From Lacibacter sediminis (GTDB lineage Bacteria; Bacteroidota; Bacteroidia; Chitinophagales; Chitinophagaceae), in the NCBI RefSeq assembly GCF_014168535.1, contig NZ_CP060007.1:5055653-5119652 (forward strand): DNA of 64,000 bases, read 5' to 3'. Below the pieces are notes generated by a model, which saw nothing but the letters and a program-made list of their open reading frames with translations, was not told where the DNA came from and did no database searches. The stretch's first letter is position 1, and every line of letters begins with the position of its first letter. Below, piece after piece: positions 18,767 to 27,578 of the stretch. A program made the translations under genes and the position numbers.

Positions 18767-20047
18767 TTACACCACCACCAGTTCATAAAACTTCTCCGGA
18801 TGTAAATATTTATTCGCCAACTCCTGTAATTCTTTGGCTGAAATGTTTTTGATGATGTTGACAGATTTATAAAAATACTGTTCATCCAATCCGTTCAGAA
18901 TTAAATTTTTCCAACGGCCGATGATATGAAACGGTCCGTCGAGATCGCCAAGGATAGTACCGATTAGATAGTTCTTCACCAGTTGCAGTTCTTCCTCATC
19001 CACCAGTTCTTCACGCAGGTCTTTCATTTCATTGTATATCTCAGTGATCGTTGCTTCACTTACATCCCTTCCTGCTTCTGTACTCACCATCCATGCAGTT
19101 GTAGAAATATGATTGAGAATATAACTGTGAATACCATAGGTATAACCTTTGTCTTCACGGATATTACTCATCAACCGTGAGCCAAAGAAACCACCAAACA
19201 AGGTATTCAACACCTGCACGGGTTGAAAATCGGGGTGATGACGGTTTGGGAATGGTTGTGCCAAACGAATAGCGCCCTGCACGCCATTGGGATCATTTGC
19301 AATTCTGTATTTCTTTTCAACAGCAGGTGTTACCGGGTGAAGAATCGTTGGAATTTCTTTTTGATTCAACGGCAGTTGACCAATTGTTCTGTTGAGCTCC
19401 TGTTGAAAATTGGCAGGTAATAAACCCGCTGCAAAGATGATACACTTGCCTTCGGTATAATACTTCTTATAATAATCCTGCAACTGTTCCTGCTGCAATG
19501 CATCGTAATCTTCTTTGTTGCTGTACACGCCATACGGGTGATCTTTTCCAAACACATACTCATCAATCAAACGACCGGCAACAAAATCACACTTCTTCAG
19601 ATTAACCGTTAAACGCTGCTGCATGTTCTGTTTGTAGATATCCAGTTCATGCTGCGGATAAATTGCATCAGTGATCATTTCTGCGATCACCGGTAAATGG
19701 GTTGCAAAATGACGATCGATGCAATGCAAAACGATATTTGCTGTTTCATTATAACAACCACGGCTCAGATGCGAACCATAGTAGTCAAAATGTTCATTGA
19801 GTTGAAAAGCTGTTTTGCTTTTTGTTCCGTTCTTAATAAGATAATTGGTAGCGGCTGCAATATTATTCTGTTGCTCAAACCAATTACCTGCACTGAACAC
19901 CAGCTCAAGGCTTAATACTTCCTGTGTACCTGCATTTACAGCGTATACTTCCACGCCGTTGTCCAGCACATATTTATCGTAAGCTTTTAATTTAAGATCA
20001 AATTCTGTGGCGTCTTTTATGATTGGAGCTTGTAGTCTATTTAACAT
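18767..20047 (-). CDS. M16 peptidase family protein, inactive partner
   Basis: The 426-aa product has the fold pattern of M16 (insulinase/pitrilysin) proteins: an N-terminal LDNGVEVYAV line, a central NPNGVQGAIRL segment and a C-terminal half with GGFFGSRLMSNIREDKGYTYGIHS. The zinc motif HxxEH that should follow the GNWFEQ line is replaced by AAATNYL, so it cannot bind the catalytic zinc. In two-subunit bacterial M16 enzymes one active and one inactive subunit form a heterodimer; the inactive one keeps the R...Y substrate-binding residues, seen here as SRLMSN...GYTYG. The active partner is most likely the 412-aa gene at 21872-23110, which is not directly adjacent: a plus-strand gene lies between them. 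No signal peptide, so cytoplasmic. Confidence 0.88.
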   Translation of the reverse strand: MLNRLQAPIIKDATEFDLKLKAYDKYVLDNGVEVYAVNAGTQEVLSLELVFSAGNWFEQQNNIAAATNYLIKNGTKSKTAFQLNEHFDYYGSHLSRGCYNETANIVLHCIDRHFATHLPVIAEMITDAIYPQHELDIYKQNMQQRLTVNLKKCDFVAGRLIDEYVFGKDHPYGVYSNKEDYDALQQEQLQDYYKKYYTEGKCIIFAAGLLPANFQQELNRTIGQLPLNQKEIPTILHPVTPAVEKKYRIANDPNGVQGAIRLAQPFPNRHHPDFQPVQVLNTLFGGFFGSRLMSNIREDKGYTYGIHSYILNHISTTAWMVSTEAGRDVSEATITEIYNEMKDLREELVDEEELQLVKNYLIGTILGDLDGPFHIIGRWKNLILNGLDEQYFYKSVNIIKNISAKELQELANKYLHPEKFYELVVV

Positions 20048-20087
20048 TCATTATAATTGTGGAGAGCGAAGGTAATTACTTTCTCAA

Positions 20088-21863
20088 ATGCCGTTTAAAT
20101 TAGTTGAAATGCCCCGATTCAGAAGTATACTTTTCCTGAGCCTTATTGTTACGGCTGTAGTGAGCATTTCGATAACGGCTCTTTATCTGCTTTTCACCAA
20201 TAACTATACAGAATTTATCAGTTGGTTTTTAAACCGCATCCATAAACCACATTTACTAAAATCGGCATCCTCGTTTTTGTCGCAGCAACAGTTCCTGCTG
20301 TTGCGGATCGTTTCTGTTCTTTTTGCCGGTGCTGTTTTGCTCCTGTTGCTGATTACTTACAAAAAAAGAAGGGCATTGCTCGCACGAATTACTTTATTGA
20401 TGAATGAATCGGAATCTGCCATCGTAGGCTTTTTAAAAACGCTATTACCCTCTGGCAAATTTCATCGTGCCTTATTTTTTTTCCTTGTTGCTTTTTATCT
20501 TATCCGAACTGTATTTTCTATTATCTATTACCCGATTGATTTTGATGAAGCGGATACGTATATGCTTTTCAGTTCACAAGGACCTTTAGTTGCTGCCACG
20601 TTTTATCCGTTGCCGAATAATCATATCCTGTTTTCAATCATTACTTCTTTAACAGGCATGTTACCCATTGATCCGGTTTATGCCTTACGTCTTCCGTTGT
20701 TACCAATTGGACTACTCGTAATCATTTCAATGTTTGGCTTCTTAAAAAAACATTTTACAGACACAGCCGCTTTGCTTGGTTTGAGTTTTTTTATTGCCGC
20801 TTACCCGCTGTTTATTTATTCGTTTCTTGCAAGAGGTTATCTGCTCTTACTCCTGTTTTATATCATAGCGCTTTATGCCATTTTTGAACTGTGCTTTTCA
20901 AACGGGTACAAGAAAAGACACAGCTATCTACTCGTTCTTGGTTCAATTGGTGGGCTGTACACGATCCCTTCCTTTTTATATGCATTGGCCGGTTTGTTCT
21001 TGTTTGCGTTTGCAGCATTGGCAATGCAAAAAAAGAATACTGCAATTATTCGCTTAGTAAAAAGCGGATTTCTTATTTCGCTGGTTACAGCTATCCTTTA
21101 CTTGCCCGTACTCATATCAGTAAAATGGTCGCTGCTAAAACCTTATATGACGCCTGTTTATGACAGAGCAAATACACTCACTACATTTGTAACAACCTTT
21201 GGCAACCTGTCAAAAACATTTCTTTCACCTGTTAATCTTCTTGCCTTATTCTTCGGCTGCTGCTTTTTAGTTGGTTCATTTTTTCTGTTTCGCAGCAAGC
21301 GGCCATTCAATAAAGCTATTGTTGCTTTCGTGCTGATTCAATTTCTACTATGCATTACTGTATTTTTTCTTTTCCGCCAGCAGTTTCCGGCAAAACCCTG
21401 GATGCACTTTACAGTGGTAGTTGCCTTTCTTGCCGCAGCTATTATTAGTCTTGTACTGAACAAAATAGCGCTCCGTCCACATTTACTTATCCTTACAACC
21501 ATCTTATTCCTGAGCAGTGGAACGATCATCAGCTTTTTTTATAAAAAGGGAAACATTACAACAGGCTATAATCGTGTAGCAAAACAATGTGAGCGATTGC
21601 TGATCGAAAAGAAAGTAAAAGAAGTGTATACAGGGATCCCTTATTATAAAACAATGATCGATTACTACGCACTTAAGAATAAGTTGCAGATATCGTTATC
21701 AAACAGCAGAACAACCAGCAGGCGGTATGCTCCGTTCGATCCTCAAAAAAAATATGATCTTATCATCATCCCGCTTCAAGGATCGAAACTTCCGCCATTA
21801 CTATATAGCTATGATACAATAATACAGAAGCACAATACTGCAGTGCTCTTGATAAAGAATTAA
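20088..21863 (+). CDS. Multi-pass membrane protein, GT-C glycosyltransferase-like
   Basis: The 591-aa product has about 11 to 13 hydrophobic helices. After the second or third helix is a loop with YPIDFDEADTYMLFSSQGP, the position where GT-C fold glycosyltransferases (GT39/ArnT-like) carry their catalytic acidic residues, followed by PLPNNHILFSIITSL. The C-terminal 90 residues form a small soluble domain (YYKTMIDYYALKNKLQISL). Expected role: transfer of a sugar from a lipid-linked donor on the outer face of the inner membrane; donor and acceptor are unknown. The start is taken at ATG 20088 (alternative ATG 20109). It sits alone on the plus strand between the two M16 genes, divergent from one by 40 bases and convergent with the other by 8. 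Confidence 0.7.
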   Translation: MPFKLVEMPRFRSILFLSLIVTAVVSISITALYLLFTNNYTEFISWFLNRIHKPHLLKSASSFLSQQQFLLLRIVSVLFAGAVLLLLLITYKKRRALLARITLLMNESESAIVGFLKTLLPSGKFHRALFFFLVAFYLIRTVFSIIYYPIDFDEADTYMLFSSQGPLVAATFYPLPNNHILFSIITSLTGMLPIDPVYALRLPLLPIGLLVIISMFGFLKKHFTDTAALLGLSFFIAAYPLFIYSFLARGYLLLLLFYIIALYAIFELCFSNGYKKRHSYLLVLGSIGGLYTIPSFLYALAGLFLFAFAALAMQKKNTAIIRLVKSGFLISLVTAILYLPVLISVKWSLLKPYMTPVYDRANTLTTFVTTFGNLSKTFLSPVNLLALFFGCCFLVGSFFLFRSKRPFNKAIVAFVLIQFLLCITVFFLFRQQFPAKPWMHFTVVVAFLAAAIISLVLNKIALRPHLLILTTILFLSSGTIISFFYKKGNITTGYNRVAKQCERLLIEKKVKEVYTGIPYYKTMIDYYALKNKLQISLSNSRTTSRRYAPFDPQKKYDLIIIPLQGSKLPPLLYSYDTIIQKHNTAVLLIKN

Positions 21864-21871
21864 CTGCTTCT

Positions 21872-23110
21872 TTAGTTATTGCTCAGATAATACAACGTAT
21901 TACTGTTGTTCTCATCAAATATCTTTTTACTTTCTTCCAGCAACTCCTGTGCAGTTACACTTTGGTAGCGTTGCAGCTCATCGTTCATCAACTCAGCATC
22001 ACCCAGCAGTTCATAATAAGCCAGGCTGTTTGCACGGCTCATCACACTCATATCTTCAAACAAAATAGTACTTTCTGTCTTGTTGATCACTTTCTGCAAT
22101 TCTTTCTCATCCACCAACTCAGTCTTCATTTTTTCCACTTCTTCGTTTACAGCCCTTTCTGCCTCCTGAATGTTTACCCCTTTTACCAACTTTCCTTCAA
22201 TGGTGAGCAAACCATTATCAATACTGCCGAAATGATAACACTCTATACTGCTGAAGAATTTCTTTCCCTTCACCAGCGATTCATATAAACGGCTGCTTGC
22301 ACCACCACCTAAAATATCCGTGATAAGATCAGTCACATAATAACCACGCTCAAGTCTTGATGGCATATGCCATGTTTTTATAAACGCATCCAATGGCACA
22401 TCTGCTTTTACTTCCAGTCGGCGTGCTTCTGTTTGTGCCGGTTCTTTTGGTAACTGGCGAACATACTTTTCTCCCGCAGGAATTGAACCAAACCATTTTT
22501 CTGAAAGCTGCAACACTTTCTCTGTTTCTACATTACCTGCCACAACCAATATAGCATTGGAAGGTGTGTAATGTTTAAAGAAAAAATTCTTTACATCCTG
22601 CAACTGAGCTTCTTCAATATGTTTCAGTTCTTTACCGATCGTCATCCATTTATACGGATGTTGTTTGTAAGCCATCTCCCGCATTTTATGCCACACATCG
22701 CCATAAGGTTTGTTGAGATAATGTTCTTTAAATTCTTCACTCACCACTTTGCGTTGCACATCCAGACTTTTTTCACTGAAAGCAAGACTCAGCATACGAT
22801 CACTCTCCAGCCAAAAAGCTGTTTCGAGATTTTCAGCAGGTAACTGGCAATAGTAGTTAGTGAGATCGTTTGTTGTGTAAGCATTGTTTTCGCCACCGGC
22901 TAATTGCAACGGTTCATCGTAATCAGGAATATTGACAGAACCACCAAACATCAAATGCTCAAATAAATGTGCAAAGCCGGTGCGGTTCTCTTCTTCATCA
23001 CGTGCACCCACATCATACAACACATTTACAACGGCCATGGGTGTGGAAAGATCTTTATGGATCAGCAATCTTAAACCATTCGATAATATATAGCGTTCAA
23101 ATTTGATCAT
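21872..23110 (-). CDS. M16 zinc peptidase, active subunit
   Basis: The 412-aa product has the inverted zinc motif HLFEH at residues 48-52 (His48, Glu51, His52) and the downstream acidic ligand region (ESDRMLSLAFSEKSLDVQR), as in mitochondrial-processing-peptidase-type M16B enzymes. The second half has GGGASSRLYESLVKGKKFFSS. It lacks a signal peptide, so it is predicted cytoplasmic. Its probable inactive partner is at 18767-20047. Members of this family degrade peptides in a closed chamber formed by two subunits. The ORF length is normal and no frameshift is seen. It lies 62 bases downstream of the aspartyl protease gene, so the two may share a transcript. Confidence 0.92.
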   Translation of the reverse strand: MIKFERYILSNGLRLLIHKDLSTPMAVVNVLYDVGARDEEENRTGFAHLFEHLMFGGSVNIPDYDEPLQLAGGENNAYTTNDLTNYYCQLPAENLETAFWLESDRMLSLAFSEKSLDVQRKVVSEEFKEHYLNKPYGDVWHKMREMAYKQHPYKWMTIGKELKHIEEAQLQDVKNFFFKHYTPSNAILVVAGNVETEKVLQLSEKWFGSIPAGEKYVRQLPKEPAQTEARRLEVKADVPLDAFIKTWHMPSRLERGYYVTDLITDILGGGASSRLYESLVKGKKFFSSIECYHFGSIDNGLLTIEGKLVKGVNIQEAERAVNEEVEKMKTELVDEKELQKVINKTESTILFEDMSVMSRANSLAYYELLGDAELMNDELQRYQSVTAQELLEESKKIFDENNSNTLYYLSNN

Positions 23111-23172
23111 AGTTCAATTCTAATAAATAAATGAGTTGGTAAAATTCGGTAAAAAACAAATGGCGAAGCGGC

Positions 23173-24357
23173 TTACTTTAAAATACTTCCAATTTTTAAC
23201 TCAAACATTTGTGGCAGTGTATTCCGGAAGATGAGGATGCGTACTTTTTGTCCGGGGTTTTGCAACAACGCTTTGTATTGGCTGATGTTGTTACTGAAAT
23301 TTGTTTCGATACCAAAAATAATATCGCCGGGTATAAGCCCTGCAGCTTCTGCAGGTGATCCTTGCTGAATTTCTGTGATCACTATTTTCCCATCAATAAA
23401 ATAATAATTCATCCCGGTATAAGAATAATCAAACGGATCACGCATATGCGTATTGGGCGTAAGATGGATCAAACGTTCAGGATAGTTGAGCACAATATTG
23501 AACCTGCGCAACAGATCACTGCCCAGCAATCCTTTTACAGATGGATAACCCAATACATTGATCGAATCGGAATATATATGCAACGGAATTCGTTTAAACT
23601 TGTACGGACCAATATTCATCCGTTTCACTGTTGTGAGCCGCATATTGATCTTACCGATCAACCCTTCTACCTGTGTGTTTACCGATTTTCGTGAACTGCT
23701 GATGAACACGCTGTCTTTCACAAACTGTTCAGATAACAGCAATGATAAACCAGCGCCGGTATCAAAATAAAAATTCAACAGGTAAGAACGTTCATCCTGT
23801 ACTAGATGCTGTGTAATGGGAATGGATGCAAAAGAAGGTTTTAAAAAAGTACCACGCTTGGGGTATTTGTAAGTACCGGGCATGTACACACTCATCATAT
23901 GTTTGTCGTAATCAAGAGCAACAATATACCTGCGTAAAAACGAAAACCCGATAATACCATCCACCCTCAAGCCATACACTTCGGTAAGTATCTGGTAATC
24001 GTTGATGTGGAAATCAAGACCGGTTACATCAAGACCCGGAAAATGCAGCGTACCGTTTTTGTAATAGTTGATATTTTTTGATCCTCCAATTCCCCGCACT
24101 GTTCTGTCGCTTGTTTCAAGCGGAAGTTTGTAATAAAGCGCAGTTGTTGTGTCGAGTGAAATACCTCCGCTGCCGGTATCTAAAATAAAATTGAGTGTAT
24201 CGGGTAAATCGTTAAGCGTTGCATGAAGAATGATGATGCCACCGGTCAGCTGCTCAAACTGGAAACTCGTGAGCAGTCGGGCTGGGGGAAAATCATCGTT
24301 TTGGGCACTCAGCTTCAAACAAAGCAGCAGCAGGCATATCGTTTTGGCAAACTTCAC
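23173..24357 (-). CDS. Secreted pepsin/retropepsin-like aspartyl protease with PDZ domain
   Basis: The 394-aa product has a signal peptide (cut after LSAQ). It contains two aspartyl-protease motifs: FILDTGSGGISLD (DTG at residues 60-62) and FYFDTGAGLSLLLS (around residue 197). Each is followed by a hydrophobic flap-like segment, so the chain appears to be a single-polypeptide two-lobed enzyme of about 290 residues. The last 90 residues form a PDZ domain (QQGSPAEAAGLIPGDIIFGI). Bacteroidetes encode several such aspartyl-PDZ proteins whose substrates are mostly unknown. It probably works in the periplasm or at the outer surface. Upstream lies 200 bases of non-coding DNA shared with mqnC. Confidence 0.85.
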   Translation of the reverse strand: MKFAKTICLLLLCLKLSAQNDDFPPARLLTSFQFEQLTGGIIILHATLNDLPDTLNFILDTGSGGISLDTTTALYYKLPLETSDRTVRGIGGSKNINYYKNGTLHFPGLDVTGLDFHINDYQILTEVYGLRVDGIIGFSFLRRYIVALDYDKHMMSVYMPGTYKYPKRGTFLKPSFASIPITQHLVQDERSYLLNFYFDTGAGLSLLLSEQFVKDSVFISSSRKSVNTQVEGLIGKINMRLTTVKRMNIGPYKFKRIPLHIYSDSINVLGYPSVKGLLGSDLLRRFNIVLNYPERLIHLTPNTHMRDPFDYSYTGMNYYFIDGKIVITEIQQGSPAEAAGLIPGDIIFGIETNFSNNISQYKALLQNPGQKVRILIFRNTLPQMFELKIGSILK

Positions 24358-24464
24358 GAATCAATATTAATGGAAACTAACCGGAAAGACAACGGAAATA
24401 GGATGAACGCTTCGTGGTTGGTAAAATATCCGGCCGTAACTTTACTGCCGGATAAATAGGCAAC

Positions 24465-24550
24465 AGGCAATAATCAATTGGCAAATACAACTTATGTCTT
24501 GCATGTTGTCAATTGTCCATTGCATATTGGTAATTGCCCATTGTCTATTA
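24465..24550. repeat. Degenerate CAATTG/CCATTG-type tandem repeat upstream of mqnC
   Basis: The stretch contains repeated 7-mers of the form TTGTCAA, TTGTCCA, TTGCATA, TTGGTAA, TTGCCCA, TTGTCTA, one after the other from about 24506 on, with more degenerate copies before. It ends about 20 bases before the mqnC start. A hairpin TATCCGGC (24427-24434) with GCCGGATA (24447-24454) lies just upstream and may belong to the leader of the divergent aspartyl protease. Such heptamer tracts are typical of intergenic DNA in this phylum. Confidence 0.7.
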
Positions 24551-24569
24551 ATTTTTGAAACTCCAGCAT

Positions 24570-25694
24570 ATGAATCTTAACGATCTCTATCAGAAAGCCT
24601 CCAACTTTGAATTTTTAACTGTTGAAGAAGGCATATATCTTTTTCAAAACGCACCTCTTACCGAGTTAATGTTTGTGGCTGATGAATTACGTAAACAACA
24701 GGTGCCGCATGGTAAAGTAACCTGGCAGATCGATCGTAATGTAAACACCACTAATGTGTGTATTGCCAATTGTAAGTTCTGTAACTTCTTCCGCATACCC
24801 GGACATCCCGAAGCCTATATCACCGATATTGAAACTTATAAGAAGAAGATCGATGAAACCATTCGCTGGGGTGGAGATCAGTTGCTTTTACAAGGCGGAC
24901 ATCATCCTGAACTTGGATTGGATTTTTATGTGAATTTGTTTAAACAACTCAAAGCATTATATCCAAACATTAAACTTCATACGCTCGGACCACCCGAAGT
25001 GGCACATATCACCAAACTCGAAAAAAGCACGCACCATGAGGTGTTGAAAGCGTTGAAAGAAGCAGGGATGGATTCATTGCCTGGTGCAGGTGCAGAAATT
25101 TTAATTGATCGTGTACGTCGTTTGATCAGCAAAGGAAAATGTGGTGCTCAGGAATGGCTGGATATTATGCACGAAGCACACAAGCTCAACATCACAACAA
25201 GCGGAACAATGATGTTTGGTCATGTGGAAACATTACAGGAACGGTTTGAACACCTGGTAAAGATCCGTGAAGTACAAAGCCGCAAACCGGAAGAAGCAAA
25301 AGGTTTCCTTGCATTTATTCCATGGACCTTCCAGGATGTGGATACACTACTTGCAAAAATTCGTGGAGTACATAATTTAACTACAGCGGAAGAATATGTT
25401 CGTATGATCGCTATGAGCCGCATCATGTTGCCGAACGTAAAGAATATACAGGCGAGTTGGTTAACCGTTGGCAAACAAACTGCACAACTTTGTTTGCAGG
25501 CAGGTGCCAATGATTTCGGAAGTATCATGTTGGAAGAAAATGTAGTGAGTGCAGCAGGTGCACCACATCGCTTTACGTACAAATCTATACAGGAAGCAAT
25601 TCGTGAAGCAGGTTTTGAACCACAGCTCCGCACACAACAATATGAATGGAGAGAATTACCAAATGTGATTGAAGAACAGGTGGTGGATTATTGA
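24570..25694 (+). CDS. mqnC: Cyclic dehypoxanthinyl futalosine synthase
   Basis: The 374-aa product is a radical SAM enzyme with the cluster motif CIANCKFC near residue 69, preceded by VTWQIDRNVNTTNVC and followed by WGGDQLLLQGGHHPELGLDFY, the pattern that separates MqnC from MqnE. It makes the spiro-ring cyclisation of dehypoxanthine futalosine in the futalosine route to menaquinone, in the cytoplasm. The C-terminal half keeps GTMMFGHVET and LPNVKNIQASW, usual for the family. Length is normal. ATG 24570 is chosen because the upstream TTG (24555) adds only five residues. No other mqn gene is adjacent, so the pathway is scattered in this genome. A strong hairpin terminator follows. Confidence 0.93.
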   Translation: MNLNDLYQKASNFEFLTVEEGIYLFQNAPLTELMFVADELRKQQVPHGKVTWQIDRNVNTTNVCIANCKFCNFFRIPGHPEAYITDIETYKKKIDETIRWGGDQLLLQGGHHPELGLDFYVNLFKQLKALYPNIKLHTLGPPEVAHITKLEKSTHHEVLKALKEAGMDSLPGAGAEILIDRVRRLISKGKCGAQEWLDIMHEAHKLNITTSGTMMFGHVETLQERFEHLVKIREVQSRKPEEAKGFLAFIPWTFQDVDTLLAKIRGVHNLTTAEEYVRMIAMSRIMLPNVKNIQASWLTVGKQTAQLCLQAGANDFGSIMLEENVVSAAGAPHRFTYKSIQEAIREAGFEPQLRTQQYEWRELPNVIEEQVVDY

Positions 25695-25702
25695 TGAGGT
25701 TG

Positions 25703-25740
25703 AAACACAGATGACGCAGATTGTTGCGGATGATAACACA
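25703..25740. repeat. ACACAGATGACGCAGATT-type intergenic repeat, copy 1
   Basis: The sequence from GAAACACAGATGACGCAG onward is closely related to the minus-strand reading of 55271-55228 (GAAACACAGATGACACGG). Both lie immediately beside terminator hairpins. This is a familiar interspersed repeat type in environmental Bacteroidetes and related phyla; origin unknown. Confidence 0.6.
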
Positions 25741-25778
25741 ACAAAACAGCCGATGCGATGCATCGGCTGTTTTGTTGT
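25738..25778. terminator. Bidirectional terminator between mqnC and the FISUMP gene
   Basis: A perfect 19-bp stem: 25738-25756 pairs with 25760-25778 around the three-base loop GAT. The outer arms end in ACAACAAAAC and GTTTTGTTGT, so each strand has a T-rich tail. It stands between convergent genes. Confidence 0.88.
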
Positions 25779-25801
25779 AAGGTTGTATCAGTATATTTCT
25801 T

Positions 25802-27577
25802 TTAATAATTCCAGATCAATCGAATAGAATAGCCATATTGCTTTTCAAACGGATTTGGCCCACTTATTCCTTGGGATTCATTCGTTAACTGCAAAAATAT
25901 TCCCAAGTCGTTGCTCATCTGCGAAGGAGTTGACGACCACCATTGACCCCACATCCCTTTATAATCAAATACACCTCTAGGTAATCGTGCTCCACCAGGT
26001 AACCCATTAAATCCGCTGCTATTAGTTGCTCCCGTGTTTGGACTGTTCCATAAAGTTGTTGCTTTTAATTTACCACCTGCAATTCCTGATCCACCCAAAG
26101 AATCGATCATTGCCACCCATTCTTCATCATTAGGTACATGCCATCCCGCAGGAGCAATTCCTCTTGGGTCATTCATCGCATACCAGTTATACAATTTACC
26201 GTATGTTGTTCCATTTGCAGTTTGATTTTCATAATAACACCAAGCACCTGTTGTAAGGTTTGCCCACGTAGCAGCATCCTGCACTTGCGGAATTGAATCA
26301 CCGTTTTTGTAATGGGTAACATCAAGATTTTTACTGATCCAATGCTTATTTGCGATCTTAACCACGGGATAAACATTACCGTCAATATCTGTTAATGATG
26401 TAGGAGCTGGCGGTGGTGGTGGTGGTGGTGGTGGAGCTGGAATTGTGTCTGTTATAAATGACTGCTCCGCACTGTAAGAATTGCCATGAGCATTCCCCGC
26501 ATAGGCCCGCACATAGTACCTTTTGTTGGGTTTTAAATTCAATAGATCAGTTGAGTAATTACTATTTCCGGCTGATGTTGATAATAGTAGATTATTAGTT
26601 ATAGAAACATTAGGGATTGTATCCCATACAAATCCCTTTTGACTTACAGAAAAACTTCCTTCATTCGAAACAGTGCCCCATAAAATCGCAGAAGAAGTAC
26701 CAATAGAAGAAATGGAATCGAGAAGAACTACAGGAGCACTAAATGTTTTCGAAGTAACACTAAGTTCGTTTCCATATGCAACGCCAACATTACTTACTGC
26801 AAAAGCTCTTACATAATATGTTGTGTTTGACTCGGTATCAAAACCAAATTGAGTTATTCCTAACTGTGTGTTTGGATATGTTGCTCCCACCTGATCGTTT
26901 GGATATGTTGGATTTGGATTTTTACTTACGCATATTCCAAATTCCAAAATGTACGAGCCGCCATCGCTTAAAACTGCAACATCAACGATAGCCTGGGGAT
27001 GATCATTTACATTTTTAACTGCTTTTGTATTTATAACTGGCAAACATGGCCCCCACGTCAACGTATCATTACACCATTTTAAATATTGGCCATTTGTTCC
27101 CTTTGGAAGCGTCGTCCATTTTGTTCCATCCCAATACAACATTTGTCCAGCTTGTGTTCCAGGAGCTAAGCCATTACCGGCAGTATTTGCATACAACGAA
27201 TAAGGAACACTTAACAATTGTGTGGTACCGGTTATTGTGTAGGATGAACCACCGGTAGGATCTGTTTCTGCTTTAATAAAAAAAGGTCCGTTTGCCCATG
27301 GTATTGAAGAAAACGTTCCGCTCTCAACTGTACCGCCGCCAATCTCAATAGTTAATAAACCGTTTTCATTTGTAGTGGGTGTATGTCGTTCAGCATATAT
27401 TGAATTACCGGTAGAAGATCCCTGTAAAATACTGATACGCATGCCCACCTGGGTAGAACTTACTAATCCATTTGAACTGTTACGCACCACAGCCTGGTAG
27501 CTGATTCGTTGCGGCGATTGCGCAAGCAGTTGAGTTGATGAGAATGCAAATATGAAAAGGGTAAAAATAAATTTCAT
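25802..27577 (-). CDS. Secreted FISUMP-domain protein with poly-proline linker
   Basis: The 591-aa product has a signal peptide (cut after LLAQ), an N-terminal region common in Bacteroidetes surface proteins (RISYQAVVRNSSNGLVSSTQ, about residues 24-150), two fibronectin-like stretches with the motif NxxYYVRAFAxN (about 190-385), a linker of ten prolines, and a C-terminal Fibrobacter succinogenes major paralogous (FISUMP) domain (DIDGNVYPVVKIANKHWISKN to YGYSIRLIWNY). FISUMP proteins are cell-surface proteins with a C-type-lectin-like fold; ligand unknown. There is no T9SS tail, but the gene directly upstream in the same transcript (one base apart) has one. The linker is coded by a trinucleotide run that could change length. 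Confidence 0.85.
   Translation of the reverse strand: MKFIFTLFIFAFSSTQLLAQSPQRISYQAVVRNSSNGLVSSTQVGMRISILQGSSTGNSIYAERHTPTTNENGLLTIEIGGGTVESGTFSSIPWANGPFFIKAETDPTGGSSYTITGTTQLLSVPYSLYANTAGNGLAPGTQAGQMLYWDGTKWTTLPKGTNGQYLKWCNDTLTWGPCLPVINTKAVKNVNDHPQAIVDVAVLSDGGSYILEFGICVSKNPNPTYPNDQVGATYPNTQLGITQFGFDTESNTTYYVRAFAVSNVGVAYGNELSVTSKTFSAPVVLLDSISSIGTSSAILWGTVSNEGSFSVSQKGFVWDTIPNVSITNNLLLSTSAGNSNYSTDLLNLKPNKRYYVRAYAGNAHGNSYSAEQSFITDTIPAPPPPPPPPPAPTSLTDIDGNVYPVVKIANKHWISKNLDVTHYKNGDSIPQVQDAATWANLTTGAWCYYENQTANGTTYGKLYNWYAMNDPRGIAPAGWHVPNDEEWVAMIDSLGGSGIAGGKLKATTLWNSPNTGATNSSGFNGLPGGARLPRGVFDYKGMWGQWWSSTPSQMSNDLGIFLQLTNESQGISGPNPFEKQYGYSIRLIWNY
26412..26432. repeat. Seven GGT units coding for the poly-proline linker
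   Basis: Seven perfect GGT trinucleotides in a row (reading ACC/CCA on the coding strand) encode most of a ten-proline run between the fibronectin-like part and the FISUMP domain. Slippage would add or remove prolines without changing frame. Confidence 0.85.
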
Positions 27578-27578
27578 G

